DNA of 64,000 bases from Balneolales bacterium ANBcel1 (GCA_029688905.1 JARULB010000001.1:496001-560000); one strand, 5' to 3'. Positions 49,122 through 58,897 are shown, counted from the first letter of the stretch. Numbers and translations: made by a program. Notes: generated by a model not told the origin, from the sequence alone.

Positions 49122-51644
49122 CTACTTCACCAGCATCATGCGCTGAACATCACTGAATGATCCCGCCTGCAGGCGATACAGATAGACGCCACTGGCCAGG
49201 TTGCTGCCGTCGAAGGTCACGCTGTACTGACCCGGTGTCTGTGTGGTATTACTGACCAGCGTCTGCACAAGGCGTCCGGTAATGTCATACACCTTCAGCG
49301 ATACGTTCGCCTGATCGGAGATCTCGTAGCGAATCTGTGTAGTCGGGTTGAACGGGTTCGGATAGTTGCCGTGCAAGCGGAACTGTGTCGGCTGCTCATC
49401 TGCATACAAATCGGCATCCGTAGGCATATGCCGGTACTCATCCATGTATTCGATCAGCCATTTCAACGCAGGACGTTCCTCTCCGTTGGCACGAACGAGG
49501 TTCATCTGACGACCTGGGCGCCAGCCGCCCAATCTCCATCCCCAAAGCGTAACACCCTCGACACCCGGATGCTCCCAGATAACCGGGAAGGTACGCTGAT
49601 ACACCTCCAGCTGATTCGCATCGGATTCATCCTGCGGGAAATCCGGATCATTAACATTTTCATCACCCGTTGGCCTTCCTGCAGCGTCATACTCGGTTAC
49701 AGTGATCGGTAATCCCGTTGCTGCAAGTTGATTCAGGCTGCTTGTCAGTGTTGAACGGGTAATATTTTGCATCGTGAAATGATGCCCCTGAACACCGATC
49801 GCGTCAATCAGATCCCGCTCCTGCAACAGTTCAATGATATTGAGATGCTGATGCAGGTTGCTACCGCCGCTGAGAATACCAAAATGGTTGATCATCAGCT
49901 TGGTATGGGAGGGGAAGATATCACGTGCCATTTCAAAAGCGGTGATGATCCAGTCCCACCCGGTTTCGCCCGAACCGCCAAGCGCATCCATATACGGTGG
50001 ATTTGCAAAACCGGGCTCGTTGACCACTTCCAGGTGGTCGATATCCGGATAGCGTTCCGCAACGGCCCTGAACCAGTCTTCGACAGCCTGCAGTTGCTCT
50101 TCCTCGGACAGATCATCAATCCAGGCGGGTTGTTGCGAGCCCCAGACCAGAACATGGAACCGGAACGGCCAGCCATTGTCCTTGGCAAGGTTGTAAGCCG
50201 CATCCAGGTTGGTCCAGTTGTATTCTCCGCGGGTTCTCTCGACACTGCCCCATTTTCCGGCATTTTCCGGCGCAACCTGGTTCCAGTAATTTTCAAAGTT
50301 CTCAAGCTGCGGAGGTTCCCAGATGTTTCCAAGGAACTTGTCAAGGCCATCGGCAAGCGGCGGTCCAGGATGAATTTCGATCGGATCATCCGGAATCTCG
50401 GAAACACCGGGCTGCACGTTGTTCAGCATATTGACCGTGTAAAACAGGTCGGCACGCCCGAAGGCAATACGATGCATATCGAAGTCGGTTTCGCGGCCAC
50501 CGATCTGGAAGACGATGGTGGTATCGTCGCTGTCGACATGGTAGGTCACACCGTCATTGTGGTAGTTGCCATCGGAAATATTCAGCCACTTCCAGATTCC
50601 CACGCCCGCAGCGCCACCATCGGTCACCCATTCACCGGGCTCGCTATAGCCGGCCACATCAATTTGGTTGGCAAACAGCCATGTGGTATCCTCTGCGGCC
50701 ATTTCACCCCTCAGGCTATCGGGATAGAAAAAGCTGTCGTCGTCGGCTGCACCGGGACCAACACGGCCGCGCATGTAAAGCTTGTATTCACCGGCATAGG
50801 GAAAGGTTACCTCAAGGGTAACAATATGATCTTCACTGATCGGACTTGCCCAGATATCCGACCAATCGGGATCAGCCGGATCGGCGATATCCCAGCCATC
50901 CTGGGTTATGGTGATATATTCAAAGCTGTCGTCTCCATCCTCTTCGGTCGAAACTTCAAAAAAGCTGCCGACCTGGCCTTCCGCAAGGTCAACCACAACA
51001 GGCATTCTTCGAGCGGGAGCCTCTTGCGTGAGAACGATCTGCAGGTTATCCACATAAATCACATTACCGACGTTATCGCCAAAACTGAAATGGAGCGGTG
51101 CCCGGATTTCCGTCTCCTGATCGGTCACGGTAAAATCCAGTTCGTAAAGAGTCCACTCACCGGCTACCAGGTTCTGGCTGGAACGGCCGTACTCATTGAA
51201 ATCATAATTACCAATGGTGACATCGACCGGACCGTCGTTTTCCGCCTTCATCCACACACTCATAAGGTAGGATGCACCGGGCTCTACCGGGATGCCGTCA
51301 CCGATAACCTGAATATTCCAGGCGTTGGCACCAACTGCATTGACGGTAGTCCGGAGCGACTTTTCACCATCCTGGGCATCATAGTCGACGATTTCGAAAT
51401 CGGCATCGGCATCTCCACCCAGTTCAAGCACCCAGCCCGGAATACCCGTAAGGTCTTCAACCGGACCCAGCTCCGCGTCCTCGAAACTACCATTGACATT
51501 AACCGGAACCGGTCCGGTTTCTCCGTTAGGATCTCCATTGCCATTTCCGTTCTCTTCCGCCAGGACACTTCCGGTGGCAAACAGAAACAGGAAAGCACTG
51601 ACGAACACTCCAAAAAGCGCGCGTTTTTTCAGTATCGATTTCAT
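49122..51644 (-). CDS. T9SS-secreted GH10 endo-xylanase with CBM4/9-like module (second copy)
   Basis: 840 residues with signal peptide (ALFGVFVSAFLFLFATGSVLA). It has the same layout as 8137-10620: CBM4/9-like module (NGSFEDAELG ... VIYVDNLQIV), an unassigned beta-rich region, GH10 barrel with acid/base E543 in VVNEPG and nucleophile E651 in TVTEYDA, and a T9SS domain almost identical at DNA level. SD AGGAGT precedes the ATG. A (TTGA)7 tetranucleotide tract lies 20 bp upstream of the start. It is expected to cleave xylan outside the cell, possibly with different expression control or binding preference than the first copy. Confidence 0.92.
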   Translation of the reverse strand: MKSILKKRALFGVFVSAFLFLFATGSVLAEENGNGNGDPNGETGPVPVNVNGSFEDAELGPVEDLTGIPGWVLELGGDADADFEIVDYDAQDGEKSLRTTVNAVGANAWNIQVIGDGIPVEPGASYLMSVWMKAENDGPVDVTIGNYDFNEYGRSSQNLVAGEWTLYELDFTVTDQETEIRAPLHFSFGDNVGNVIYVDNLQIVLTQEAPARRMPVVVDLAEGQVGSFFEVSTEEDGDDSFEYITITQDGWDIADPADPDWSDIWASPISEDHIVTLEVTFPYAGEYKLYMRGRVGPGAADDDSFFYPDSLRGEMAAEDTTWLFANQIDVAGYSEPGEWVTDGGAAGVGIWKWLNISDGNYHNDGVTYHVDSDDTTIVFQIGGRETDFDMHRIAFGRADLFYTVNMLNNVQPGVSEIPDDPIEIHPGPPLADGLDKFLGNIWEPPQLENFENYWNQVAPENAGKWGSVERTRGEYNWTNLDAAYNLAKDNGWPFRFHVLVWGSQQPAWIDDLSEEEQLQAVEDWFRAVAERYPDIDHLEVVNEPGFANPPYMDALGGSGETGWDWIITAFEMARDIFPSHTKLMINHFGILSGGSNLHQHLNIIELLQERDLIDAIGVQGHHFTMQNITRSTLTSSLNQLAATGLPITVTEYDAAGRPTGDENVNDPDFPQDESDANQLEVYQRTFPVIWEHPGVEGVTLWGWRLGGWRPGRQMNLVRANGEERPALKWLIEYMDEYRHMPTDADLYADEQPTQFRLHGNYPNPFNPTTQIRYEISDQANVSLKVYDITGRLVQTLVSNTTQTPGQYSVTFDGSNLASGVYLYRLQAGSFSDVQRMMLVK

Positions 51645-51663
51645 GTCATTACTCCTGTGTTAA

Positions 51664-51691
51664 TTGATTGATTGATTGATTGATTGATTGA
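51664..51691. repeat. (TTGA)7 tetranucleotide repeat before the T9SS GH10
   Basis: Seven exact TTGA units (TCAA on the sense strand), between the probable promoter and the Shine-Dalgarno of the gene at 49122-51644. Slipped-strand change in copy number would alter leader length or promoter spacing, not the reading frame. Confidence 0.9.
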
Positions 51692-51776
51692 AAAAGGCAA
51701 TATTCATCGTTGCAACAAAACTGGTGGATGATGCCGTGACCAGGCGGGAATGAGTCCGAGCTGCAGCGGCCTAACC

Positions 51777-53519
51777 CTAATTTTCGGAATACGAGTACAT
51801 ACCAAAAAATGAGCCGATAAAGCCACCTGCCCTCTCGGTACTCAAGACCTTTCCATCGGCGCCTTCATACAGCAATTCCCAGCGGTTTTCAGTTAGACTG
51901 TAGTAAAAGTCGTACTCGTCTTCACGGGCCTCGATTCGAAGATAAACGGGAGAATCAGTGTCATACTCCAGCGGTTTTGAAGCCAGAATGACAGTGGTTC
52001 CGCCGGAAGTATCGCCGGATCGTTTTTCCAGCTGGATAACCGGTTGTTCGGCGCCTTCTTCAAGCGTAACTCCCAGAAAGAAATAGTTGTTTTCGCGTTG
52101 AAAGGCAACCATCCCTGCGGCATCGCCCGGAGCCGAGGGCCGGTAGGTCATGGCGGTCGACGCAATCGCCCGTGCATGCTGCAGACGTCGGCCGATGAAG
52201 GACGGATTGCCACCGTCGCTGATGTGCACCGGCCTGGGCTGAATCTTCAGCATGCCATTGTCGAGCTCATACCACTTCTCCGTTGGTGTCCGGATAAAAC
52301 TCCAGTAGAGTGCCAGCTCATCCTCCTCAAAGGTATCCAGAAGCGTGAAGTTTCCGGTCAGCGGAATTTCGGGCGTATCCTGCAAAGGCAAATCGGGGCG
52401 GGGATGGGTATACGGTACCGTTTCATCGCCTTTCAGAATAATCGGCCAGCCGTCGTCGGTCCACTCCACCGGGAGCATGAATGTTTCCCTTCCGGTATTG
52501 AAATAGGTTCCCTCATAGGGGCGCACACCCAGAAATACCGCCCACCACTCACCGTTCTGGGTTTCCACAATATCGGCATGACCGGTATTATCTACCGGGA
52601 ACGGCCGGTCACGGTCAAGATGACGCTGGGTGAGAATCGGATTCCCCTCGTAGGGTACATAGGGGCCGGTAGGCGAGTCCGCCCGAAAGGCCACTTGGGA
52701 GTGCTGATGCCCGGTTCCACCTTCGGCGGCAATCAGCAGATACTGGCCGTCAATTTTCTTCAAATGGGGGGCTTCGATCCAGATCGGCTCCTGGGTGATG
52801 TCCACGCCGCCGTCGACAATCACCTGGTCGGGACCGGTGGTCTGGGTTTCCGGATCATACTCCTGGATCCACAGTGCCCGGTGCCCTTCATAAAGCGGTT
52901 CGCCTTCGGGAGGTCCGTTATTTAAAATGTAGATGGTACCGTCATCGTCAAAAAATATGGACGGATCGATTCCCTGCACATCCGTTAGCCACACCGGCTC
53001 CGACCAGGATCCCGGCACGGATGGGTCTTCCGAGGTGACCAGGAAGTTACCGCCACCGTTGACGACCGTAGAGAGGACATAGAAGGTACCATCATGGTAG
53101 TTGATGGTCGGAGCAAAGACACCATAAGACATTTCCAGGCCTTCCAGGTCCAGCTGCGAAGGTCGGTCAAGCACATGCCCGATCTGGGTCCAGTTCACAA
53201 GGTCCCTGCTGTGGAAAAGCGGAATACCCGGATAGACCGAAAAAGTGGAGTGTACCATGAAATAGTCCGCCCCGTGGCGAATAATGCTGGGGTCGGGGTA
53301 GAACCCCGCAATCAAAGGATTCTGGTACTCATCTTCTCCCGGAACGAACTGTTCAAATACGGTATCCTGACCGGTGTACTCAAACCAGTGGAATGCCGGC
53401 ACACCGGCTTCCGGAGCTGCCCGATAATCGGAATCGGGGCCACAGCCCGGCAAAACAGACAATACCGCCACTGCCAGGCCGGCCAGCAACGGTAAACAAA
53501 CATGACCCTGTGAATTCAT
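51777..53519 (-). CDS. GH43 lipoprotein, xylosidase/arabinofuranosidase type
   Basis: 580 residues with a lipoprotein signal (lipobox LPGC, Cys26). The GH43 five-blade domain has the catalytic base D76 in FYPDPSI, a second Asp in GIDPSIFFDDDG, and acid Glu in WIEAPHL. A beta-sandwich C-terminal domain (about 385-580: WYELDNGMLKIQPRPVHISD) matches the GH43 C2 domain. It should act on side-chain arabinose or terminal xylose of arabinoxylan fragments. Unlike the first GH43 (23184-25439), it has no CBM or T9SS domain and is membrane anchored. The upstream region carries AAGCGCTT at 53633-53640. Confidence 0.87.
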   Translation of the reverse strand: MNSQGHVCLPLLAGLAVAVLSVLPGCGPDSDYRAAPEAGVPAFHWFEYTGQDTVFEQFVPGEDEYQNPLIAGFYPDPSIIRHGADYFMVHSTFSVYPGIPLFHSRDLVNWTQIGHVLDRPSQLDLEGLEMSYGVFAPTINYHDGTFYVLSTVVNGGGNFLVTSEDPSVPGSWSEPVWLTDVQGIDPSIFFDDDGTIYILNNGPPEGEPLYEGHRALWIQEYDPETQTTGPDQVIVDGGVDITQEPIWIEAPHLKKIDGQYLLIAAEGGTGHQHSQVAFRADSPTGPYVPYEGNPILTQRHLDRDRPFPVDNTGHADIVETQNGEWWAVFLGVRPYEGTYFNTGRETFMLPVEWTDDGWPIILKGDETVPYTHPRPDLPLQDTPEIPLTGNFTLLDTFEEDELALYWSFIRTPTEKWYELDNGMLKIQPRPVHISDGGNPSFIGRRLQHARAIASTAMTYRPSAPGDAAGMVAFQRENNYFFLGVTLEEGAEQPVIQLEKRSGDTSGGTTVILASKPLEYDTDSPVYLRIEAREDEYDFYYSLTENRWELLYEGADGKVLSTERAGGFIGSFFGMYSYSEN

Positions 53520-53632
53520 ACTTTTGATAAGTTTATTCTTTTACGAAATGGCAAGAGACAGAAACCGCTAATGCACCACATCATTCATCAACTGGCGCAA
53601 ATCCTTTGTTGCCAATGTGCCCATCTGTCGGC

Positions 53633-53640
53633 AAGCGCTT
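53633..53640. promoter_or_regulatory. AAGCGCTT palindrome upstream of GH43 lipoprotein
   Basis: Context GGCAAGCGCTTCCA matches 12 of 14 positions of the Bacillus cre consensus TGNAARCGNWWWCA. It shares AAGCGCTTCCAC with the site at 15218. It is 114 bp upstream of the GH43 start. Confidence 0.5.
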
Positions 53641-53783
53641 CCACAAACAAGTGAATTATTACGATCTTGCCCAAAAAATTGTTCACATTGACGCAAATAT
53701 CCCGCTAAAAAAAGTACTCTTTTTGGGTACCAAGCGCAAGCTGCCGGAATGAAAAACAGCCGAATATCGCCGGATAAAAAACC

Positions 53784-53813
53784 TTTATTTTATCCGTATT
53801 TTCCTTAAATTTG
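53784..53813 (+). promoter_or_regulatory. Candidate transketolase promoter
   Basis: TTTA, 18 bp, then TAAATTTG, matching the TAnnTTTG box of Bacteroidota promoters. Transcription would start near 53820, which supports ATG 53882 over the upstream frame opening at 53822. Confidence 0.4.
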
Positions 53814-53881
53814 ACCCAAATTTGCTTTATCTGAAGGAACACAAAACCAAACCGAATAACAGGCATTATCAGGTAGTCAAT

Positions 53882-55921
53882 ATGGAAAATATTTCAAAAA
53901 AAGCAGCAGATAATATTCGCATTTTGTCGGCGGCCATGGTGGAAAAAGCCGGCTCGGGTCATCCGGGCGGTGCCATGGGCGGTGCCGATTTCGTCCACGT
54001 CCTGTTCAGTGAATTTATGGTATACGACCCGAAGGATCCGGAATGGGCGTTTCGTGACCGTTTTTTCCTGGATCCCGGACATATGTCGCCCATGCTCTAC
54101 TCCGCGCTTGCGCTTACGGGTGATTACACCATGGACGATATTCGCAACTTCCGGCAGTGGGGCAGCATCACCCCCGGACACCCGGAACTGGATGTCAAGC
54201 GCCGGGTCGAAAACACCTCCGGACCGCTGGGACAGGGGCACGCCAACGCACTGGGCGCCGCTATAGCCGAGCGTTTTCTGGCGGATCGTTTCGGTGAGTG
54301 GCTCAAGCACAAGACCTACGCTTTCATATCCGATGGCGGCATCCAGGAAGAGATTTCACAGGGCGTCGGACGTATCGCCGGTTACCTTGGGCTTTCGAAT
54401 CTCATCATGTTTTTTGATTCCAATGATATTCAGCTCTCCTCCACTACCGACGATGTAACGCATGAAGATACAGCGAAGAAATATGAGGCGTGGGGATGGA
54501 AGACAGTAACCATCGACGGCCACGACCACGACGCCATCCGCAAAGCGCTCAGCGATGCCAATGCGGAGACCGAGCGGCCTACGCTGATCATCGGCAAGAC
54601 GATCATGGGCAAGGGTGCTGTCGATGCCGACGGCAACAACATGGAGAGACTCAACTCCACACATGGCCAGCCGCTCAGCGGTGCCGGATGTTCGTTTGAG
54701 AAGACTATCGAGAACCTCGGGGGCGATCCTTCAGATCCGTTCCAGATCAGAGACGATGTCAGGGAATACTACAATGAGGTGAACCGCAAGAAGTCCGAGG
54801 AAGTCAGCCGCCGCAGAGAAGAGCAGAAAAAGTGGGAAGCGGAGAACAGCGAGCTTGCCGCCAAACTGAAGTTATTCCTGTCCAATGAAATCCCGGATAT
54901 AGACTTCAGCCAGATCAAGCAGAAGGAAGGTGTGGCCACACGCGGAGCTTCCGGAGCCGTGCTGGCGTATCTGGCCGACCATGTCGAGAACATGATTGTG
55001 GCTTCGGCAGATCTCTCCAACAGCGATAAAACCGATGGTTTCCTGAAGAAGACCACCAGTTTCAAAAAAGGTGATTTCTCCGGCGCGTTTCTCCAGGTCG
55101 GCGTATCGGAACTCACCATGGCGGCCATCGCCAGCGGTATGGCCCTGCATGGCGGCGTGATTCCGGTATGCGCGACCTTCTTCGCGTTTTCCGATTTCAT
55201 GAAACCCGCGGTCAGGCTCGCCGCCCTGATGGAGCTTCCGGTCATCTATGTATGGACTCACGACTCCTTCCGTGTCGGTGAAGACGGCCCAACTCATCAG
55301 CCTGTTGAGCAGGAGGCGCAAATCCGCCTGCTGGAACACCTCAAAAACCACTCCGGCAAAAACGGCCTGCTGGCCCTGAGGCCTGCCGATGCTGTGGAAA
55401 CGACCATAGCCTGGGAAATGGCGCTCAAGAACCGTGCAACCCCCACCGCACTGATCCTCACCCGTCAGAACATCCCGCCGGTGTGGACCAACGGCCGTGA
55501 CCGTGCCACATCGGCACAGGAAGCAGCCAAAGGCGCCTATATTGTTAACGACGGTGCGGAAAATCCTGATATCACACTGGTAGCCAACGGATCGGAAGTT
55601 TCCACCGTGGCCGCGGTTGGCGAATCACTTGCGAAAGAAGGCGTTAACGTCCGCGTGGTCTCCGCCATTTCCGAAGGCCTGTTCCGCACCCAGCCGGAAT
55701 CCTACCAGAAGGAGATCATCCCGCAGGACGGACCGGTTTTCGCACTTACTGCCGGACTGCCCGTGACCATGCAGGGATTGATTCCTCCTCAGGGAGTGAG
55801 TGTTGGTCTCGATCATTTCGGTTACTCGGCTCCCGCCGGAGTACTGGACGAGAAGTTCGGATATACCCCGGAAACGGCCGGACCCAAAATCCGGGCCTAC
55901 CTCAAGGAGCAGCAGAAATAG
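53882..55921 (+). CDS. tkt: Transketolase
   Basis: 679 residues from the ATG at 53882 (ENISKKAADNIRIL); the frame opening at 53822 would begin at the predicted transcript start. Typical motifs: KAGSGHPGGAMGGAD near residue 22, PGHMSP, GPLGQGHANALG, and in the pyrimidine domain HDSFRVGEDGPTHQPVEQ. The thiamine-diphosphate motif is SDGGIQEE rather than the usual GDGxxxEG. It moves two-carbon units between xylulose 5-phosphate and aldose phosphates and is therefore the expected sink for XylB product. It is followed by a strong bidirectional terminator. Assignment as transketolase rather than DXP synthase is secure. Confidence 0.95.
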   Translation: MENISKKAADNIRILSAAMVEKAGSGHPGGAMGGADFVHVLFSEFMVYDPKDPEWAFRDRFFLDPGHMSPMLYSALALTGDYTMDDIRNFRQWGSITPGHPELDVKRRVENTSGPLGQGHANALGAAIAERFLADRFGEWLKHKTYAFISDGGIQEEISQGVGRIAGYLGLSNLIMFFDSNDIQLSSTTDDVTHEDTAKKYEAWGWKTVTIDGHDHDAIRKALSDANAETERPTLIIGKTIMGKGAVDADGNNMERLNSTHGQPLSGAGCSFEKTIENLGGDPSDPFQIRDDVREYYNEVNRKKSEEVSRRREEQKKWEAENSELAAKLKLFLSNEIPDIDFSQIKQKEGVATRGASGAVLAYLADHVENMIVASADLSNSDKTDGFLKKTTSFKKGDFSGAFLQVGVSELTMAAIASGMALHGGVIPVCATFFAFSDFMKPAVRLAALMELPVIYVWTHDSFRVGEDGPTHQPVEQEAQIRLLEHLKNHSGKNGLLALRPADAVETTIAWEMALKNRATPTALILTRQNIPPVWTNGRDRATSAQEAAKGAYIVNDGAENPDITLVANGSEVSTVAAVGESLAKEGVNVRVVSAISEGLFRTQPESYQKEIIPQDGPVFALTAGLPVTMQGLIPPQGVSVGLDHFGYSAPAGVLDEKFGYTPETAGPKIRAYLKEQQK

Positions 55922-56277
55922 AAATCGGTTATTGGAGACAGGCGTGCGGATACCCGGTGTGTCCGCCGCCGCCTTCCACCTCCGGATTTCAGAAATAAAA
56001 AAACCCGTCTCTCTTAAATGAGGACGGGTTTTTTTGTTACCGATTCGGGATTTCCCGCGAACTGACTGGACTCGCAAAGTAAACCAGTCCGACATCCACG
56101 CAATATGGATAAGATACTTGCCGGCACCAAGACAGTACTGCAGAAGCAACGCATTTCGAAAAGGCACCTCGCCAAAATCCGGTACTCTTCGCGGAGTACG
56201 GTCAGAACGCGCAACCCTCCCCGCCGAATAGCAGGGAGAATCCTTTACGGCCAGGTCACGCTAATGGAACCGCGATA
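55922..56277. other. Gap between transketolase and transaldolase
   Basis: It holds the terminator at 55997-56035 and then about 240 bp with no recognisable feature; a 64-codon basic frame at 56105-56299 overlaps the transaldolase end and has no known family. Confidence 0.6.
55997..56035. terminator. Bidirectional intrinsic terminator, transketolase/transaldolase
   Basis: Arms AACCCGTC and GACGGGTT with seven A before and seven T after, loop about 13 nt. Confidence 0.88.
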
Positions 56278-56937
56278 TCAGCCTTTGAGGGATGCCTGAA
56301 GCTTGTCCCAGTCGGCCAGAAAGTTTTTAAGGCCGATATCGGTCAGCGGATGCTTGATCAGCTTCTCAATTACGCCGAACGGCATGGTTGCAACATGTGC
56401 GCCCATCCGGGCCGAATCCACAAGGTGCATCGGGTGGCGGATACTGGCCACCAGCACTTCGGTATCCAGGGCGTAGTTGTCGTAGATTTCGACAATCTCC
56501 TGGATCAGCTGCATGCCGTCGGTCGAGATATCATCCAGACGGCCGACAAACGGAGAGATGTAGGTAGCGCCGGCCTTGGCGGCAACCAGTGCCTGGGTCG
56601 GGGAAAAGCAAAGCGTACAGTTGGTGTCGATACCCTCTTCGGTGAGCGTCTTGATCGCCTTGATACCGTCCTTGATCAGGGGGATCTTTACCACGACATG
56701 CTCGGAAATTTTGGCGACGCGGTGCGCCTCCTCCATCATCCCCTTGTAGTCGGTGGATACCACCTCGGCGGAAACAGGGCCCTGAACCAGATCACAAATC
56801 TCGCCGATAAATGCGTCGAAATCGGAAATCCCCTCTTTGGCGCAAAGTGACGGATTGGTAGTTACACCATCCAGCACGCCCATATCATGCGCTTCACGGA
56901 TTTCCTTGAGGTTAGCGGTGTCGATAAAAAATTTCAT
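56278..56937 (-). CDS. Transaldolase, short (FSA/TalC-like) type
   Basis: 219 residues, the size of the compact transaldolase/fructose-6-phosphate aldolase class. It begins [13 protein letters not shown], has [13 protein letters not shown], and the Schiff-base Lys K84 in [23 protein letters not shown]-like and VGRLDDIS motifs follow. Together with transketolase it completes the non-oxidative pentose phosphate pathway. It is divergently transcribed from galM over a 197-bp region containing an AGGATAATTATCCT palindrome. Whether it is a true transaldolase or a fructose-6-phosphate aldolase is not settled by sequence reading. Confidence 0.9.
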   Translation of the reverse strand: MKFFIDTANLKEIREAHDMGVLDGVTTNPSLCAKEGISDFDAFIGEICDLVQGPVSAEVVSTDYKGMMEEAHRVAKISEHVVVKIPLIKDGIKAIKTLTEEGIDTNCTLCFSPTQALVAAKAGATYISPFVGRLDDISTDGMQLIQEIVEIYDNYALDTEVLVASIRHPMHLVDSARMGAHVATMPFGVIEKLIKHPLTDIGLKNFLADWDKLQASLKG

Positions 56938-57048
56938 CTTGCTGTAATGTTTAGAGTTGAACGAATTTGTCGTTTTCTGATATTGAATTCTAAAATACGT
57001 ATGTTATTCTCAATATTATAAAATACGCTTTTTTACCACCGTATAAAA

Positions 57049-57062
57049 AGGATAATTATCCT
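57049..57062. promoter_or_regulatory. Perfect palindrome AGGATAATTATCCT plus half repeat
   Basis: 14-bp perfect palindrome, with a further AGGATAATT at 57071-57079, in the divergent transaldolase/galM promoter region. Candidate binding site for a dimeric regulator. Confidence 0.45.
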
Positions 57063-57134
57063 GCGTTTTCAGGATAATTTCGCTCCTCCTCAATACGTAC
57101 TATTCCATTTTATCTGCAGCAAGCTGCTATAACC

Positions 57135-58193
57135 ATGACCAAAAACCGTACCTCTGCACCCGCCTCAGGGATCCGGCCGTTCGGCCGCGCCCCGGGCAGC
57201 GAAACCGTCTTCCTGATCACCTTGAAGAACAAACGGAATACGACCGTCTCAATTACCAATTACGGCGGGATTGTGACTTCCATCCGGGTACCCGACCGGG
57301 ACGGAGCGTTTGCCAACGTGGTGCTGGGATTTGATGATTTCGATTCATACTTGCAGCCTCACCCCTTCTTCGGGGCGCTGATCGGACGCTATGCCAACCG
57401 TATCTCCGACAGCTCCTTCACCCTGAACGGACAGCGCTATGAACTTACCCCCAGCGAAGGGCCCAATCAGCTGCACGGCGGACCGGCAGGGTTCGACAAG
57501 GTCATCTGGGAATTTGATAATCCCGACTCGAATACCCTCATACTCACCTATGACAGCCCGGATGGTGAAGAGGGATTTCCCGGCAACCTGCAGGTTACCG
57601 TTACCTATACCCTCACCGACGATAACGAGCTCAAAATCGACTACCGGGCCCGGTCCGACCGGGACACGCATGTCAACCTCACCAACCACTCCTATTTCAA
57701 CCTCACCGGTAACCCGGAGCTTTCGGTTCTGGACCATCAGCTGCTGATCAAGGCCAAAGCCTATACGCCCGTAGACCAGGCCTCCATTCCCACCGGAGAG
57801 ATCACACCGGTGGCGGGAACACCCTTTGACTTCAACGTAGCGAAAGCCATAGGCCGTGACATCAACGCCCTGGAAAACGGCTATGATCACAACTATGTGC
57901 TTGGAGATGAAATCACTGATTTTCCCAAGAGAGTCGCCGTTGCAACCGACCCGTCAACCGGGCGAAAACTGGAAACCTTCACCGACAAACCGGGCATGCA
58001 GCTCTATACCGGCGGCGGCCTGTCCGGTGACATCGGAGGTCCGGGTACTCCTGCTTTCCGAAAATTTGGCGGATTCTGCCTGGAAACCCAGTTTTTCCCG
58101 GATTCGCCCAACAACGACCATTTTCCGTCCTCTGTACTGAAGGCGGGCGACGAGTACCGGACCACTACCATATACCGGTTTTCCACACAATAA
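57135..58193 (+). CDS. galM: Aldose 1-epimerase (mutarotase)
   Basis: 352 residues, no signal peptide. The GalM fold is supported by NRISDSSFTLNGQ, NQLHGGPAGFDKV (H114), NHSYFNL with catalytic H185, and the catalytic base E317 in GFCLETQFFPDSPN. It interconverts alpha and beta anomers of aldoses such as xylose, glucose or galactose, supplying the anomer needed by isomerases and kinases. It is cotranscribed with the HAD gene (14 bp downstream). The spacing and palindromic site upstream suggest sugar-dependent control together with the transaldolase. Confidence 0.95.
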   Translation: MTKNRTSAPASGIRPFGRAPGSETVFLITLKNKRNTTVSITNYGGIVTSIRVPDRDGAFANVVLGFDDFDSYLQPHPFFGALIGRYANRISDSSFTLNGQRYELTPSEGPNQLHGGPAGFDKVIWEFDNPDSNTLILTYDSPDGEEGFPGNLQVTVTYTLTDDNELKIDYRARSDRDTHVNLTNHSYFNLTGNPELSVLDHQLLIKAKAYTPVDQASIPTGEITPVAGTPFDFNVAKAIGRDINALENGYDHNYVLGDEITDFPKRVAVATDPSTGRKLETFTDKPGMQLYTGGGLSGDIGGPGTPAFRKFGGFCLETQFFPDSPNNDHFPSSVLKAGDEYRTTTIYRFSTQ

Positions 58194-58207
58194 TTATTAC
58201 ATTTTTT

Positions 58208-58867
58208 ATGTCCTTTTCTTTTGGTGTCCTTTTTGATATGGACGGCGTTCTGGTTGACAGCAACCCGGTCCACAAGAAGGCTATTCAAATGTTTTGCGCC
58301 AGGCATGGCAAGGAACTGACCGAATCGTTCCTGCAGGAACATATCTACGGCCGTACCAACAAGGAGTGGATTCCCGCGCTGTTCGACGGGATTACCGCTG
58401 AGGAGACCGACGCGCTCGGGGACGAAAAAGAGGCGCTGTTCCGCAGCATTTTTTCACCTCGCGACGCTGTCATCAAAGGCCTGTTGCCGTTTCTGGATAG
58501 TTTGCGGGACAGTCGGATTCCCATGGCTGTGGCCACCTCCGCTCCCATGGAAAACGCCCGTTTTATCCTGGAAGGGCTCGGCATCACCGATATCTTCAAT
58601 GCCGTTCTTAGCTCCTCGGATGTTGAAATCGGAAAACCCCACCCCGACATCTACCTGAAAGCCGCGCACAGGATCAGCATGGCTCCGGCCGGGTGTGTTG
58701 TGATCGAGGATTCCATTGCCGGCATGGAGTCGGGATTGAGGGCCGGAGCGACCGTGATCGGAATCACCAGCACACACTCTCGACGGGAGCTGTCGGACTG
58801 CCACCTGGTTGTCGACTCCTTTGATGAACTGTCTCTATCCGCACTTGAAAATCTGACGGGGCGGTAG
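58208..58867 (+). CDS. HAD-superfamily sugar-phosphate hydrolase/mutase (beta-phosphoglucomutase-like)
   Basis: 219 residues with the four HAD motifs: GVLFDMDGVLVDSN (nucleophile D10, acid/base D12), VATSAPMENARFI (motif II), IGKPHPDIY (motif III Lys) and VIEDSIAGMESGLRAGA (motif IV). The cap domain is of the helical type used by beta-phosphoglucomutase and phosphatases. Substrate is likely a phosphorylated sugar, from both family and neighbour galM. Phosphatase versus mutase cannot be decided. Confidence 0.85.
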   Translation: MSFSFGVLFDMDGVLVDSNPVHKKAIQMFCARHGKELTESFLQEHIYGRTNKEWIPALFDGITAEETDALGDEKEALFRSIFSPRDAVIKGLLPFLDSLRDSRIPMAVATSAPMENARFILEGLGITDIFNAVLSSSDVEIGKPHPDIYLKAAHRISMAPAGCVVIEDSIAGMESGLRAGATVIGITSTHSRRELSDCHLVVDSFDELSLSALENLTGR

Positions 58868-58897
58868 CGTCACAACATCGGGCATACGGTTTGCCGT

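Larger units (their letters stand above)
53520..53881. other. Divergent promoter region of GH43 and transketolase
   Basis: It holds AAGCGCTT at 53633-53640 for GH43 and a TAAATTTG box at 53806-53813 for transketolase. No additional gene is supported; residues upstream of the transketolase ATG at 53882 are not conserved-looking. Confidence 0.6.

Noticed and set aside
49767-51671. 634-codon plus-strand frame
   Set aside because: It lies antisense to the GH10 gene with complete catalytic motifs; the frame translation has no family features.
56105-56299. 64-codon basic frame
   Set aside because: Overlaps the transaldolase end, no ribosome site, no family.
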